A model generated the notes under the pieces. That model ran no database searches. It was not told the origin of the DNA and saw only the letters and a program-made list of their open reading frames with translations. From Plectrocnemia conspersa (lineage: Eukaryota; Arthropoda; Insecta; Trichoptera; Polycentropodidae), in the NCBI GenBank assembly GCA_009617715.1, contig VTFK01000243.1, positions 1 through 64,000 of the forward strand: DNA of 64,000 bases, in the 5' to 3' direction. A program made the position numbers and the translations under genes. Position 1 is the first letter of the stretch. Each line of letters starts with the position of its first letter. Below are positions 1 through 12,737 of this stretch, in pieces.

Positions 1-2283
1 ATTAAACAAACATATTTTATTATAATAAAGTATTATAATTGTAAATTTATAGTCATGAAACAAGTGTTTCTAACTATAACGACTCCACTAGATCGATTTA
101 AATACTTTTTACGAGCTACTTGAAACAAAGTTTTCATTATTAAAATAGTTTTTTTTTACATATAATAAAATAAAAGTTAATTACATGTCATTTTATCTTT
201 AATTATCCAATTAAAAATTAATTAAAATCTGATATCTAAACGAGTTTCCTACGCATTTGTAGAGAAATCGACTATAATATATTTTATAAAGATTTTAATC
301 AATTAATTTTATAATTAGTATAGTAAATATATTTTTTTTCTTAAAATATGTTTATTTTTTTGTTGAAATTATTAAGTATTATATAATTAGATTACTGATC
401 AATCATCCTAAATAAGTTTTTGTTAACTTTTCTTAATCTCACAAACGATTATGATATAAAAAACTGATTTAAAAAGTAAATTTCTTCTTAGAAATAAATT
501 AATATTAGTGAAAATTTCCATCAACAGATGACTCACATTTTTCAATAGAATTAATGTTATTTTATCAACAGATGTCTCTATATAATAATATTTTTTTTTT
601 CAATAATGATTTGTTTTCTATAATTTATAATTATAATATATTCATAAATTGTATTTTGTATAGAAATGATTACTACAATATCATTTTCTGGATTTATTTT
701 ATTGCTCTACATGAACTATTTATTTTAATCTGCATAGTTAATTGGCATTTTACCCCTTTTTACAGCATATGTATATGCTGAAATAATATAATTTTTAATT
801 TATAAACAAATCTCAGATGTATTTTTGTATCAATTAAATCGTATACATATTATAGATTTTATTTACATTTTAATAATAGAAAATTAAATAATAAATAAAT
901 GTTCACATACAATTTTATTGCAATTTTTTTTCACTTTTGATAAAAAAAATAAAAATACATTTTTAATATTTTATCCATGATTCGTGTTATATTTGTGTTA
1001 TAAAATATTTATTTTTTATTTATTTCAACCCCAATATTTAATATTAAATAAGCGAACAATTTAAGAACTTCCTCCATAATACCTTTATATATAGAAGTCT
1101 AGATCATTATGGATGTATGTTAGTGTACATATCACTGAAATCACGCGTCGTATTAAAACATATCGCGTTCGCCAGTGTTCCTTAAACTGTTTGTAAGTAA
1201 TAAACTTATATATTATATTACATTTACTATAAAAACTTTATTGTTCTTTAGATCAACTGTTATATGAGTTTTACTTGCATTATTTGATATTGTAGTTTTT
1301 CAACGAGTTCTATGTTAATATTTTTTTAATTTTTTTTTTTATATTTTGCGATTGTTCTATATAGAAAATTATACTATGACTAATAACTAAATTATTATTT
1401 ACTGTCTTCACTAAACGATATTTTGCTTTGCAGACAATTGCTAGTTAGACAAAATATAGGTTTTACTATGGAAATACTGGTATTTCGATATTATTAGTAG
1501 TTTTTTTTTACCAAACCTTGGTATAAAAATATCATTTTTTGCGCTATAATTCAATATTTTAAGAACGGAGGATACAATGGATGTAATGAACTTTTACTCG
1601 CAATTAAAAAAACACCTAATTATAATGTATGTATTCAAAATAGACCAATAGTATAAGTCAGTGACTAATACCGGAAAGACCTGAGTTCGAATCTATTGTT
1701 TTTCAATTTTTTATCTTATCTGGGGGATCAGAATTACTGATTTTTATATAATTTTAATACTGATCGATTATCACATATAAGGTTTTCCTATATTTTCCTG
1801 ATCCCACGGATGAATATTGTGATGAATAATTGAAATAAAATCGAACTATATTATGCACAGTACTAGTTTCAAGTTTTAATAACGGTTTATAATTAATAAA
1901 TTATCACAGACTTTGATTTCAGTTTGGTGTCTCACAGAAGTTTAGATTGCGTCAATCCCGCTATAACGCATTGGATATGCCTTTCATGTTGCAATGAAAA
2001 ACATACAATAAATGAATTAAATAATAATGCACAATTGCAATACCCTTCATTACTTTCTACCCGCAATATCAATTCTGATCGCGTCATACTTCCATTTTCT
2101 CCGGAACGTGCGTCATATTATAAAGTGATGACCATATCGATTTTGTTCGTATAATAGATTCACAATGCACCATTGTTGAATAATAAAAAATACTTTTCAC
2201 TTAAATCATATCGTCGTGACACAAATCTGTCCAAATTTACAATGCTTTCTAAGACACGAATCAAAATACAAAGACTATTTCGT

Positions 2284-2312
2284 GATTAACGTCTTCAAAG
2301 AAGACGTTAATC
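2284..2312. repeat. Perfect short hairpin with 13-bp arms and 3-nt loop
   Basis: The arms are GATTAACGTCTTC and GAAGACGTTAATC, separated by AAA. It lies inside the open frame 2216-2443. No function is assigned; it may be a chance or transposon-derived inverted repeat. Confidence 0.6.
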
Positions 2313-4937
2313 GCACTGTCCACTCTGCTTCTATTCCTTATCAATTTCTCATAATACAGTTAAGTGCCATTAAAAAAAACAACTGTTCAAAACCAATAAT
2401 TTTAGATAACAAACCTCCACTTTGCATAATGGATTTGTATTAATCATCATCAGTAAGATTCGTTAATAATAATTCGTTTTCTTTATGGTGAAAAGGTAGA
2501 GCGTTTTCTTCACGGCTCGCGATTACGTTTTTTATTATTATGCTGGCGTTTAATGGTTCTCAAATTCGTCGGTTGCCCTTAGTTCGAGGAAGAGGCACGA
2601 GTCAGTCTATTGTTTTGCTCCGATAGAAGTCAGACGTGTGATAAGTGCATCGTTTTATTATAAGTATTATAAATAACATTGTTCAACAATTGCTACTATT
2701 TATCATCACTGATAGGATTTTATCAGTGCAAACACGACGAGCATTTTTTATTGCATTTTGTGGCTATAATGTGAGGTTACTCAGTGATCGTGGTCGTGTT
2801 TCGAATCAATTTTACCGTGTGGACTATAAAATTATATTACGAGGTAATGGTATATAATATAAAACCTACTTTGTAGCATATTGTATTTTATTATTATATA
2901 TGAAAGTATAAGAACAAACTTAAATATCAAATGCATGACATCTCTTATATTATTTATCCTTATATATTATATTGTATAATATAAACCTCAAGCTAATTTA
3001 TTTATAAATATATAATATTTATTTATTATTTTTTATTAAGCAAGTAAAGATGTGTTTATATGTTTTATCATTATTATCCCAAGAATGAATTTCCTGATTT
3101 ATTTGTATTTTTTCTATGCTAGAGCAGTTTTAAAATTCTTAAGAAAACAATTCGCATATATGAAAAACACAATCATATTTTCTCACTATCAAATTGGATC
3201 TACTTCAGATTTTTTTGTGTGCTCAGTCTATACTGAAGCATCTGTGCTTTAAATTATTTGCTTAATTATAGATCTCAAAAAGGCTACAAATGTATGCACT
3301 TATTATTTTATATTTTTATATTATATTTAACAAACCCTCACATCAGGCAAATAGCATTTTTATAACAAACTCGTATCGTAGTTTTGGAAAATTAAAAAAA
3401 AATATATAAACTAAAAGAAAAATGTATATTTACGATTCATAAAAAAATGTAATAAGTTTTATATACATTTTTTTTTTTATACATATTTCATTACAAAAAT
3501 TGAGTCTCTCGTCTAAACAATAAAATAATGATATATTTTTTTAGAGATTTTAATACCAAAAGAAAATATATGGTAATCAAAAGAAACATGACAGGCGTTA
3601 TCCCAATGCGTTACAACGATATTAACATAATGAACAACTACTATATAAGTAGAGAGACACTAGACTAAAATAAATTACATCTATTTTATTAATTATATGC
3701 TATTATTTCAACTTACATTCAATACACGACCTAGCTAGTGATTTAATTTTATTTATTAATCGTGATATTGCTACATTATATTAGGAAAATCTAGGAAAAC
3801 AAAATCTGTAATGATCAAACAGAAATGTAATTATATAATATAAGTCTCAGATACGATATAAATTTAAAGAACTATGCAAATAAAGTTATATTTTATAAAT
3901 ACTGATTTATGTTATACATAGTATTTCCATTTTCTTAATATTTTATAGTACTTGATCCCAATTTTTCCAGAATTCTCGAGAAATTTTTACATTTTATTGA
4001 CAAAATTTGGGATACTATTTATGCGTGTAAATTATATTATAGTTGATAATTAAAATATAAACAAATACAAAAAAATAGTAAAACATTATTTAAAACATAC
4101 AAGTCATAATTATGACTATATTAATTTATTTAAAATTCTTAAATGAGATATTATAATTATTATTATAATATTTAATATGTGTTTAAGTAACGGTCGCTTT
4201 CCAACACATAATATTTTCTCTTACTTTACAACAAATGACAACATCGTATAATTTATAACATATACATAAAAAACTTTGACTATTATTTAAATTATTTAGG
4301 GAATGAATTCCTGGCAAAACCTAATATAATAACTATTCTTAAATCATCAATCCTTATTCCTAACTTTTGTTGACCGGCAAATGCTTAAGGAAGTGTAAAT
4401 GATATATTTGATAATCGTGATTCCTAGAGTCGGTCATAAAACTTATATTGTCGAACAATGGAAATATTTGTCTCTTTTTGTATTCGCTGTTTTGTGAATT
4501 AATATTCGTATTAATTAATTTTCGTGAGATTTTTTTTAATTAATTAATTTTTCACCAAAAAAAACATTTTATATGAATTCTTGAGATATTTTAGATTTGT
4601 TTTATTTTTTAATTTTAAATATGAGTTTTTTATGTCAGTCTTCAGAGAGCCAAGCTTGGACTTTTGCTATTTCTGGGTTAATATTAGATGCCACTGTTAT
4701 ACTGTCATCGGCATATGTAGCAATTCTTATTTAGTTCGTCTGAGGAAGATCTATCATGTATAACAAATATGGTATCGGTCCAAGAACTCTTTCTTGAGGC
4801 ACACCTAATAATATTTAGAACAGTTTTGTGTTTACTTCTTCGATCTTAATTTGGAAGTGTCCATCTTTCAGGTAGGATTAGATTATTATGAAGATGTTTT
4901 GTGGAAGCAGTATTTTACTTTTACTAAAATTAACTAA

Positions 4938-5368
4938 AATTTATACATATTTTTTCAAGCATATAATAAGAAAAAATATACTCCATAAAATGTATAAATA
5001 GAATATTGTTATATACAATTAAAATTTCCGCTGCAATTTGCCTAATGCCTTACAAACGGATAGATTATTCCGACTGAAACGAATCTGAAAATTAGTTAAT
5101 TAATTAATTATATTTTAAAGTAGTCCAGTAGCTGACTGTTTTGAAATATTGTTAAATATTGTTACAGCAAATATAATAATTTTAAGAGATTTATCAAAAA
5201 ATATGTACTTGATTTTCAGATTCGTTTCAGTCTGAATAATCTATACGTTTGTAAAGCATTAGGCAAATTGCAGCGAAAATTTAAATTGTAGAAAAATTAA
5301 TCTATTTCTATACATTATATTGAGAATATTTTTCCTTATTGTATGCTTAAAAAAATATGTATAAATTT
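4938..5368. mobile_element. Foldback / MITE-like inverted repeat, about 430 bp
   Basis: Two arms of about 155 bases (4938-5092 and 5211-5368) are imperfect reverse complements, by eye at roughly 85-90 percent, around a spacer of about 120 bases. The best-conserved block is the inner half, including CTGCAATTTGCCTAATGC in the left arm and its complement in the right arm. There is no coding capacity. Such structures are typical of non-autonomous DNA transposons. I could not define a clear target-site duplication, so the outer ends are approximate. Confidence 0.75.
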
Positions 5369-8300
5369 CTATTATATTTTCCGCACTATCGCTGCTAATT
5401 GCTTAAATTATACACCCATCTATATTCCTGTATTTTACATACAATTAAATCGTGTGCTTGCCTATTTTTCATTCATATTTTGATTTTATCTAAAACCTTG
5501 AGGAGTGAAAATTACGCTTCGTTCCATAAGGTTGAATTTTTGTAATAATTCTCGAGTATTTTTGCATTTTTTAAAAAGCTTGAAACTTTCGGAGCGTATC
5601 CGACGTGCGTTTGCAATAACATTTAACCACAAGAACAGCAAAAAAATGCAAGTTTTCGCGTGTGCTGAACATTGCAGGTGATTGCGTTTTCATGATTTTG
5701 TAACTAGGTTTATTGTGAAATTAATTGGACTGAAAAAATGGTATTTTCTTATGTAACCGAATAATTCTACTTAATATGCAAATACAAATATTCGACATTG
5801 CACTATTTTATTAATGTAATTTAATGATGTATTGTAAAATCTGTATTTTTATATTATTTCTCCAATTTTAATGACCTATTATTTAATCTTATTGACTTAT
5901 TTAATTAAACTAAATAATTCCAGTATAAACATCAAAATTTTTGTAATAAAATATGACTCAATCTTAATACAAAAAACATCTTAACATAATTATTAAAATA
6001 ATCAGTTGTAGAAAGCGCGAAACTATTAGTTATTTATAACTCAAATAAGTTCATTCAGTGATACAAAATAAGTTTTTAATGCCAATGCATAGCAATAAAG
6101 AATTTATTTAATTTACTATTTTTGGTGCCTAAAATAAATTCTTCTTTGATGCATATTTTGCAAATACCAAGAGTTGGCTGTGTTATTTAAATTCTATTAA
6201 AATCTAAAGGCAGTTACATTCTGAACTTCCTCCATTAGTTGATCCAAAACATCGGCCGACATATTCTTTTGAATTTATTTGACAGAGATATTTTAACAAT
6301 TTGTTTCCTCTGTTGCTGTTTGAGAACAATCTCAACCATTTTAATTGCGTAATGATTAATAAGTGTTTCGCTTTTCGTGTGAGCTATTTTTTGTTTATAA
6401 TTACATGTATCTTTATTGAAGGGCTGATTTCTTGATAGTTCCAAAACCTAACCACAAAAAAAACATTATTTATTGATTCTATATTTGACAGGAAGACCTT
6501 TTAACCGAGTGTTTAGTTATCTTTACTATACTTCAACCTATTCCTATTTATTTATTTTGTTCTCTTATATAAATTATGTTCTTAATTAATTGTCCTTGTA
6601 TCAAAATACATCCTTGATAGAACATATACGAAAATAAATGCAACACAATTAAACTCAGGCACACTTTCATTGTTATATTATATATTATCATACCTACTTA
6701 TCAAGATAAGCGTCAGAAGCAAGCCAACGCTCGTGTCAGCATCGCCAACCATCCAAAACGTGATGTTCATACTAGGAAGCAAATTTCTATCCATCGTCTA
6801 TATAACTACTCATTGGATAAGAGCTCGTTTCCTAATTTAAAATTTTTCTCAATTTTTACGACCACTTCAGCGGTCGTTAATAAATTGCCAGACCCTGAGA
6901 AATATCGTAGAGATCAAATCATTCATGGTGTCTGCTGTCCAAAAAACACCCGAGCTGGTGGTCAGTCGTTCACACGACTCCGAGTCAACGATCTTCGCAC
7001 AAACGAAGGATTCACACTCGGTTGGGCGAACGTTACGCTTGTTTCACAATGGAAAGCACCTTTATATTTTTTTATTAATATAAAAAATTAAAGAGGAGTG
7101 CCATTCTGTACTATAAAAGTTCGAGTAGTTTTTTTCTTTCATTAACAAAATTCGCGCAAAAAACGACGACACAAATCCGCGAAAAATTGCACAATAACTG
7201 TATTGCATAAAAGTCGTACACCATACTAATCTAGATTTAAAATAGTTTCAAAATGTTGAATACAAAGATGCAACAATTGCTCAGAATGAGCCATTGGTAA
7301 GAGCAAAAATAAAAATGCAATTATTAAATAGCATCGTAACTATTAAAAAAGATGACCTAATTAAGCGATGTATAGATATAATATAGGCCCTAATCTAACT
7401 GACAATATAATTAAAAATAATATATTATAAGCAAAAATATAGCTAATGTTGAGAGTGACATCAATGCGCTGCATATACACTGGAATTTTGGAATAGAAAA
7501 TGTGCAATACATGGATGGTTCACACGTTTATTTGTATTATTACAAAGGTTTCTTTTTTTAAAATCACAGTTGTGATATACAGATATATGCGTGTCTATTC
7601 TCGCTATAATCTCCAAGTCAAATACATAGTCTACACAGTTTGAGAAACTTGCGCTGCCTCTGACGCGATGTGTTTTGATTGATGCGTGCGGGTAAATAAA
7701 TACCAGTTCGCTTTAATAATGAAATGGCGTTTACAGAAAAACACCCACATATGTGTAGAACTACATACTACAAAGTTGTGCGTTAAATATTAAATAGCTA
7801 ACGACTTTTCCACTTTTTGCCCCACCACCATCCAAATCGTAATACATTTTTTTTGTAGCACCTCTACAAAAAATGTTCACTACTTATCTTCACAACCATG
7901 CAAATATAATACTGCTTACACTACGCAGTTGTGCTTGCAAATAAGAAGTCACTGTTAATTGTAGGTAAATTACAAGAATAATGAACAGGTGCAATACATC
8001 GTCATGGTTCTCTCATAGTATTATAATCTCCTTGAAACTTGCTTATAGAAAATACCTAATAAATTTAGGGAAAATAATAGACAAAGCAAACGTTATTATT
8101 TTTTAATATCGGAATATCGGCTTTGCTACTATAGTGTGAATTGCCGTATCCGACATTATCATTGAAGAAAGAAGCAGATATATTCTTAATGAACTGTAGA
8201 ATGTCCTAGATACAATATTAATCCCGAAAGATTCAGCAACCAAAGATTTAATCTAAAGTATCGCAACGCGTTTATTTAACAAATTGATCTATCTATACAA

Positions 8301-8655
8301 CATGTACACTCAAAGTATATATGTATATAGATTAAGCAACATTTGTTATAATCTGTTAAAAGACAGAACAAAACTAATATCATATGTTTTGAAAAAAAAT
8401 CGAGACAACAACCAGTGGTACAGTGAAAAATACCAAACTCAATATCCTAATTGCCAGAACAAACCAGACACTGGCCTCTGATTTTATTTATTTGTCAGGG
8501 TTTATTATAACTTTTCTAGAGATATGTCTGCATTTTTAAAATAAATGATTTTAAAATACTAGTCTTATACAATATATACTCAATTGCTCTATAATTTAGT
8601 TATATTCTTTAATTACTTAATTATAAATTTTATGTATTTTTATATATCATTTCAG

Positions 8656-10464
8656 AGGCCATAAGTGGACATTTCGTGGAATGGTCGGCAGCGGAGGCGT
8701 TGGTGGCCCTCAAGGCGGTAGTTTACAACAATTGGCACCCTCGCCCTGCGACTCTGGTGTATCAGAACTAGAAGCTGCATTGAGAGATCGTGACTCAGAA
8801 CTGGCACACCTCAGACAAACCATGGAACACAACGAACAAGTCATCTTCAGGTTGGTTACGATTTCAAAAATCATGACTTAAAACTGTATATAAAGGCTTT
8901 TATGTATCTGTTGAAAGCACGTGTTCATTTTTTTCCTGTTTCCATTCAAACAGTGAACAATCTTCCAGAGTGTATCAAGAGAAGGAACGCGTTTGGGAGA
9001 GAGAACTGAGACGGATGAAGGCAGTGCACGAGAGCAGGTTGCGTGCAGGTGCTCAGAAAGCAATGAAATTGGAACAGATGTTGATGATGCAAACGTATCA
9101 GTTGCAACAAGATAAGAAGCGACTCTGCGACGAGGCAGATGGGGCTCGTCAAGAAGCTGATCGTTTGCGAGCTCGCTTAGAAGATACAGAATGGACGCTC
9201 TGTCAGAAGACCGGTGAAATTGCTTTACTAAAAACACAACTGAAAGACGCTCAGGTATTGTTTTAAAATTTATATTCACAAATTATGTTAGAGGTATAAC
9301 TTTAGCTTTAGCTCGATGCTATTCAATAACATTTCAATCTTGGACGGTATTCCAACCAATCAATTTAAAGACACTACTAATTGTATGCATAGTATTCTTC
9401 TCATATATCTTCTTGAGTTTTAATATATAGCATATTTACATGAATATTACATAATATTACAGAATTCCTTGGAGAGCAGCTCCGTCAGGACATTATCATA
9501 ATCATTGCTTAATACACTGATCCTTCTATAAATTAGGAATATTCTATATAATAGGCGTGAATATTGCTTGGGGCTAATGTCCATTGAGCCATTCATATGA
9601 TCAATATAAAAATGGCGAAAATTTTGTTTTTATTATCTTTAAATAATAACCAAATATTATAACCTTTATGTATTTTGCTACAGTTTATTGCTTAAATGGT
9701 TAACACGTTATATTGTTTTAAGTATCTAACTATAATTTATTATTATTTTACAGGGTGAACACACTGCCAAAGGACATGAAATTCTTCAACTCAAAAGTGA
9801 ACTGAGACAAGTCAAAGACAACCTCGATAGACGAGAGAAGGATATATCAAAACTACGCTCTGAATCCGAAGACAAGGAATCACTGGTCAAACAATTACAA
9901 AACGAGTTACACAAACTCAATACTAAACTGAAAGAAACCGAACTAGAATCTTTAAAAGCAAAAGAACAAAGCAACCTAGAAATTGAGAGGCTCAAAACTG
10001 AATTGAAAGAACTGAGAGAAGAGCTCTCAGATGTTTCTCTGAGTAACTACGAAGGAATAGAAGCCGGTAGATCATTGAGAGGTATCTACGATGTGTGCAA
10101 AACAGCAAACGAATACCATTGGACGTCTAACGATAGTAGCTTGGAAGACGCTGAAGTGCAGAGATTGAACGGTGAACTGCCTGATCCACCTTGTATGGAG
10201 CCGTGTCACAACAGCATCGAAATCGAAAGGTTAAAGAGCGAAATTGATAATAAGAAAAGAGAGTTTGATAAAGAAAGGAGGAAATGGTCCGATGAAAAGG
10301 AGAAAGTTTTGAGATATCAAAAGCAACTGCAGCTCAATTATGTGCAAATGTTCAGAAGGTCGCGAGCGCTAGAGGCCGAAGTTGAAAGTTTAACGTTGGA
10401 GCTCGACCTCGGCAACAAGCACAAGAAGAATGTAGAAAAACTAGGCAAAACTATCGAACTCTGA
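8656..10464 (+). CDS. Fez1/LZTS-family coiled-coil protein, 3' coding exons
   Basis: Three exons join in frame: 8656-8850, 8969-9254 and 9754-10464 (stop TGA at 10462-10464). Splice sites are TTTCAG|, AG|GTTGGT, TTCCAG|, CAG|GTATTG and TTACAG|. About 396 residues are visible. A Gly-rich lead is followed by near-continuous coiled coil rich in E, K, R and L. Identity rests on the Fez1-domain pattern: ELEAALRDRDSELAHLR, then VYQEKERVWERELRRM, CQKTGEIALLKTQLKDAQ, and a C-terminal DEKEKVLRYQKQLQLNYVQM that matches the conserved tail of vertebrate LZTS1-3 and N4BP3. Family members are cytoskeletal or scaffold proteins at centrosome, synapse or cortex; the role here is inferred only from family. Upstream exons are missing: the first exon starts at the third base of a codon. 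An ATG at 8681 (GGAATGG) could give a 388-aa protein, but the frame is open back to the acceptor. Convergent with Ir25a. Confidence 0.88.
8954..8968 (+). other. Optional 15-base exon extension (tandem splice acceptors)
   Basis: Two acceptors, AAACAG| ending at 8953 and TTCCAG| ending at 8968, both keep the LZTS frame. Use of the first inserts five residues: R becomes SEQSSR before VYQEKE. The downstream site matches the family alignment better, so it is taken as the main one. Confidence 0.45.
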
Positions 10465-10944
10465 TTTGATTGAAATACAACATACAATTTACCAAGAAGG
10501 CATTAATTTGTCGCATACATGTGTAACACATATTGTGTCGTTATAACGAATTATTTCTTATGTACATATATTGAATCTTTTCACTATTCAAATGTTCGGT
10601 AATACATTCATTGTGATGATTTATATATTAAATATATTTATTATTTAGTGTAACTTATATTATATAAACACTTTAGTGATAGTGAAATTAGCAATGAATG
10701 CGCACGTACAATATCGCTAATTGGGGACAATGTTATTTATATACGATATAATGTGTATAGTTATTTTATTGTATGTTATATTTCACTTATTGTTTAATAC
10801 CTGTGATCAAGTCAGCGGTTGATTTTATATGCATACAAATTTTCTGTAAATGTTGTTTAACTCTTGCACTGATATTTTAATATAAGGATATTATGCATTT
10901 TTCATTTATAAAATTATGTAAAAGTTATTGCAAATTTTAATAAA
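10465..10944 (+). other. LZTS-family 3' UTR with poly(A) signal
   Basis: This AT-rich sequence follows the stop codon. AATAAA at 10939-10944 is the first good canonical signal after several weaker AT-rich stretches. The exact cleavage site is not visible. Confidence 0.5.
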
Positions 10945-12510
10945 TGAAATATTATAATAAAAATAAAAATCTGTTTTATTTAATTTTATTTAGCTGGAAG
11001 TACAAAAATGTTTGAGATGTATATTTTATAATAAAAATACAAATATTATTTTGTATAAATATTAAAATTTTAATATTTATTAATTTCACTGATGCATATA
11101 TAATATGTAGACAAACATCAACAATAAATGTTGTTAATTTATTTAGCAAAGTTTACAACCATTAATAAAAAAAAATTATATCTCCTGCAAATCAATTCAA
11201 GTGTTTTACACAGATTTGGGTGTTTCTTACATTAATTGCAATGCAAAAATGTCCATTGCTCATTCAAAAACTTATGCACTACGAGTATCGGCTAAAAAAA
11301 AAGAAAAATTTGGGTGTATGAGTAGGGTAACCAGTTTTTTGGAGTACAATCCGGAACATCTATCAGGGGGGGGGGCGGTAATTTTATAAAAACGTTTTTA
11401 AAAATTATTTTTAATGATACAATTATTGATAAATTAAAAATTCATTAAATAATTACATATAATCAATTTAATTGGTTTTATAAGTATTTGGTGACAGAAT
11501 GATTTTTTTTAAGAACTTCATCCAAGTTTTCTATTTGCTGCTTGAAGTCCTAGCAAGAATTGCATTCGAAATTACACTTTTTTATAACCATTGTTTTCAA
11601 AATATTATTATTCAATGTGATTCATCTGCTGTCCATATATTATTAATAATTGAAAAAACTCTTTCTGTGACCGCATAACATAAACTAAATTTATTTTGAT
11701 AATATACGAATCTCTAATTCTGGGACATATATTCGTGCGGGACATGGAGTTAGAATCCGGCACTGTCCCGCAAGATCCAGGACGAATGGTCACCCTATGT
11801 ATGAGGTAAGCAGGAACGTCATTTGTAGGAGCAGGTGGAGGCATTTACCCCGCCTTAAATTTGGCTAGGAAAATGCTTGTCATTTAATTAAATATTATGA
11901 ATCTTAATGAAATAAAAATATTAAAAAATGCTAAAACGACATCTCGGGTTATCCTTCAAAGAAAATCTAAAACAGTCTCGAATCTTTCCCGAAAATATTT
12001 TTTAAAATCGTAAAATTGAAATCATATCGTAACGAACTTATGATACAAAAGTGTTATTCAAAATATATTCAAACCGAATTTTGGTTATTAGGAGGGCGCA
12101 AAAACAATTATCATTTCTCAGAAGTCAAAAATTCACATCAAAAGCAATCAAAATTCGGATTAGATATGATTCATTCGATTCTCACTTATTGTAAGTCGTA
12201 ATATTGTTATAAAGTCTTAATATGAATGCTAGATAACCGAGCGTTTCCACTGTGACGGCGACGACACGATTATATTGTTTTTGACATGGAATAAACAGGG
12301 ATGAATTTAGCCTATTTAGTTCACGTCCCTGGAAGTAAGCCGTTATTCAAGATTGATTTAACTACCCATTAGTTATCCTGGACTGATTATAGTTAAAATA
12401 AACTCTATTTTTTTCCACAATTTATTCTCACAAACTTGTGCAATACAATATTTATTCAATCCAAACAACATATATTAATTAGCTACTAAACATATTGAAG
12501 TTATATCTTT
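10945..12510. other. Convergent intergenic spacer with repeat copy
   Basis: This stretch separates the 3' ends of the LZTS-family gene and Ir25a. It contains an A/T-rich leader, a G-run near 11367-11376, and one copy of the dispersed foldback family (11811-12300). I see no gene in it. Confidence 0.6.
11811..12300. mobile_element. Dispersed foldback repeat family, copy A
   Basis: It shares several blocks with sequences near 18.1, 28.3, 35.7, 35.9 and 41.8-42.2 kb: a GACGTCATTT-like start, an AAATTTGGCTAG block, CTTAATATGAATGC followed by TAGATAACCGAGCG, and a CGACGGC-rich segment followed by TTTTTGACATGG. The Ca(c/t)(a/g)TCAAAAGCAAT motif occurs once in each orientation, so the copy is partly self-complementary. 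No coding frame. The ends are approximate. Confidence 0.65.
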
Positions 12511-12737
12511 TTTATTATTATAATAGGTATTCGTAATCATTAATTTAACAGTAATAATCTTGTTACTTTATAAAATAACTCTTTAAAAGTTAACATTTCA
12601 ATAAATATTTTCATATTTTTCAATCATCTAACAAATTTTATCATATCATAACAGCTAAATCTTTAATAACAATACCAATCCAAATATGAATTATATAAAC
12701 ATGGTCCAAGATTTAAAACAGTGATATTAAGAAAGCA
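12511..12737 (-). other. Putative Ir25a 3' UTR
   Basis: Downstream of the Ir25a stop on the minus strand. TTTATT at 12511-12516 reads AATAAA on the minus strand and is a plausible poly(A) signal about 220 bases past the stop; a second lies at 12421-12426. Confidence 0.4.

Larger units (their letters stand above)
1..8655. other. AT-rich spacer or long 5' intron region of the LZTS-family gene
   Basis: No exon can be assigned with confidence here. The base composition is very AT-rich, with many homopolymer runs. Because the first recognisable LZTS exon at 8656 opens on an acceptor site in mid-codon, some of this stretch is probably intron and undetected 5' exon of that gene. Weak candidates are a TATA-like stretch near 1083-1091 followed by a GTAAGT donor near 1192, and two short open frames at 1924-2154 and 2216-2443. 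A foldback repeat lies at 4938-5368. A somewhat GC-richer patch at 6690-7090 looks like transposon remnant but I cannot classify it. Confidence 0.5.

Noticed and set aside
1640..1700. tRNA-like stretch (AGACCAATAGTATAAG ... GAGTTCGAATCT)
   Set aside because: It has a fair B-box and a weak A-box, but I could not fold an acceptor stem or a proper anticodon arm. At most it is a relic of a tRNA-derived SINE.
6813..7091. 92-codon frame near a GC-richer patch
   Set aside because: No recognisable motif. Surroundings look like old transposon sequence, but neither ends nor coding domains could be defined.
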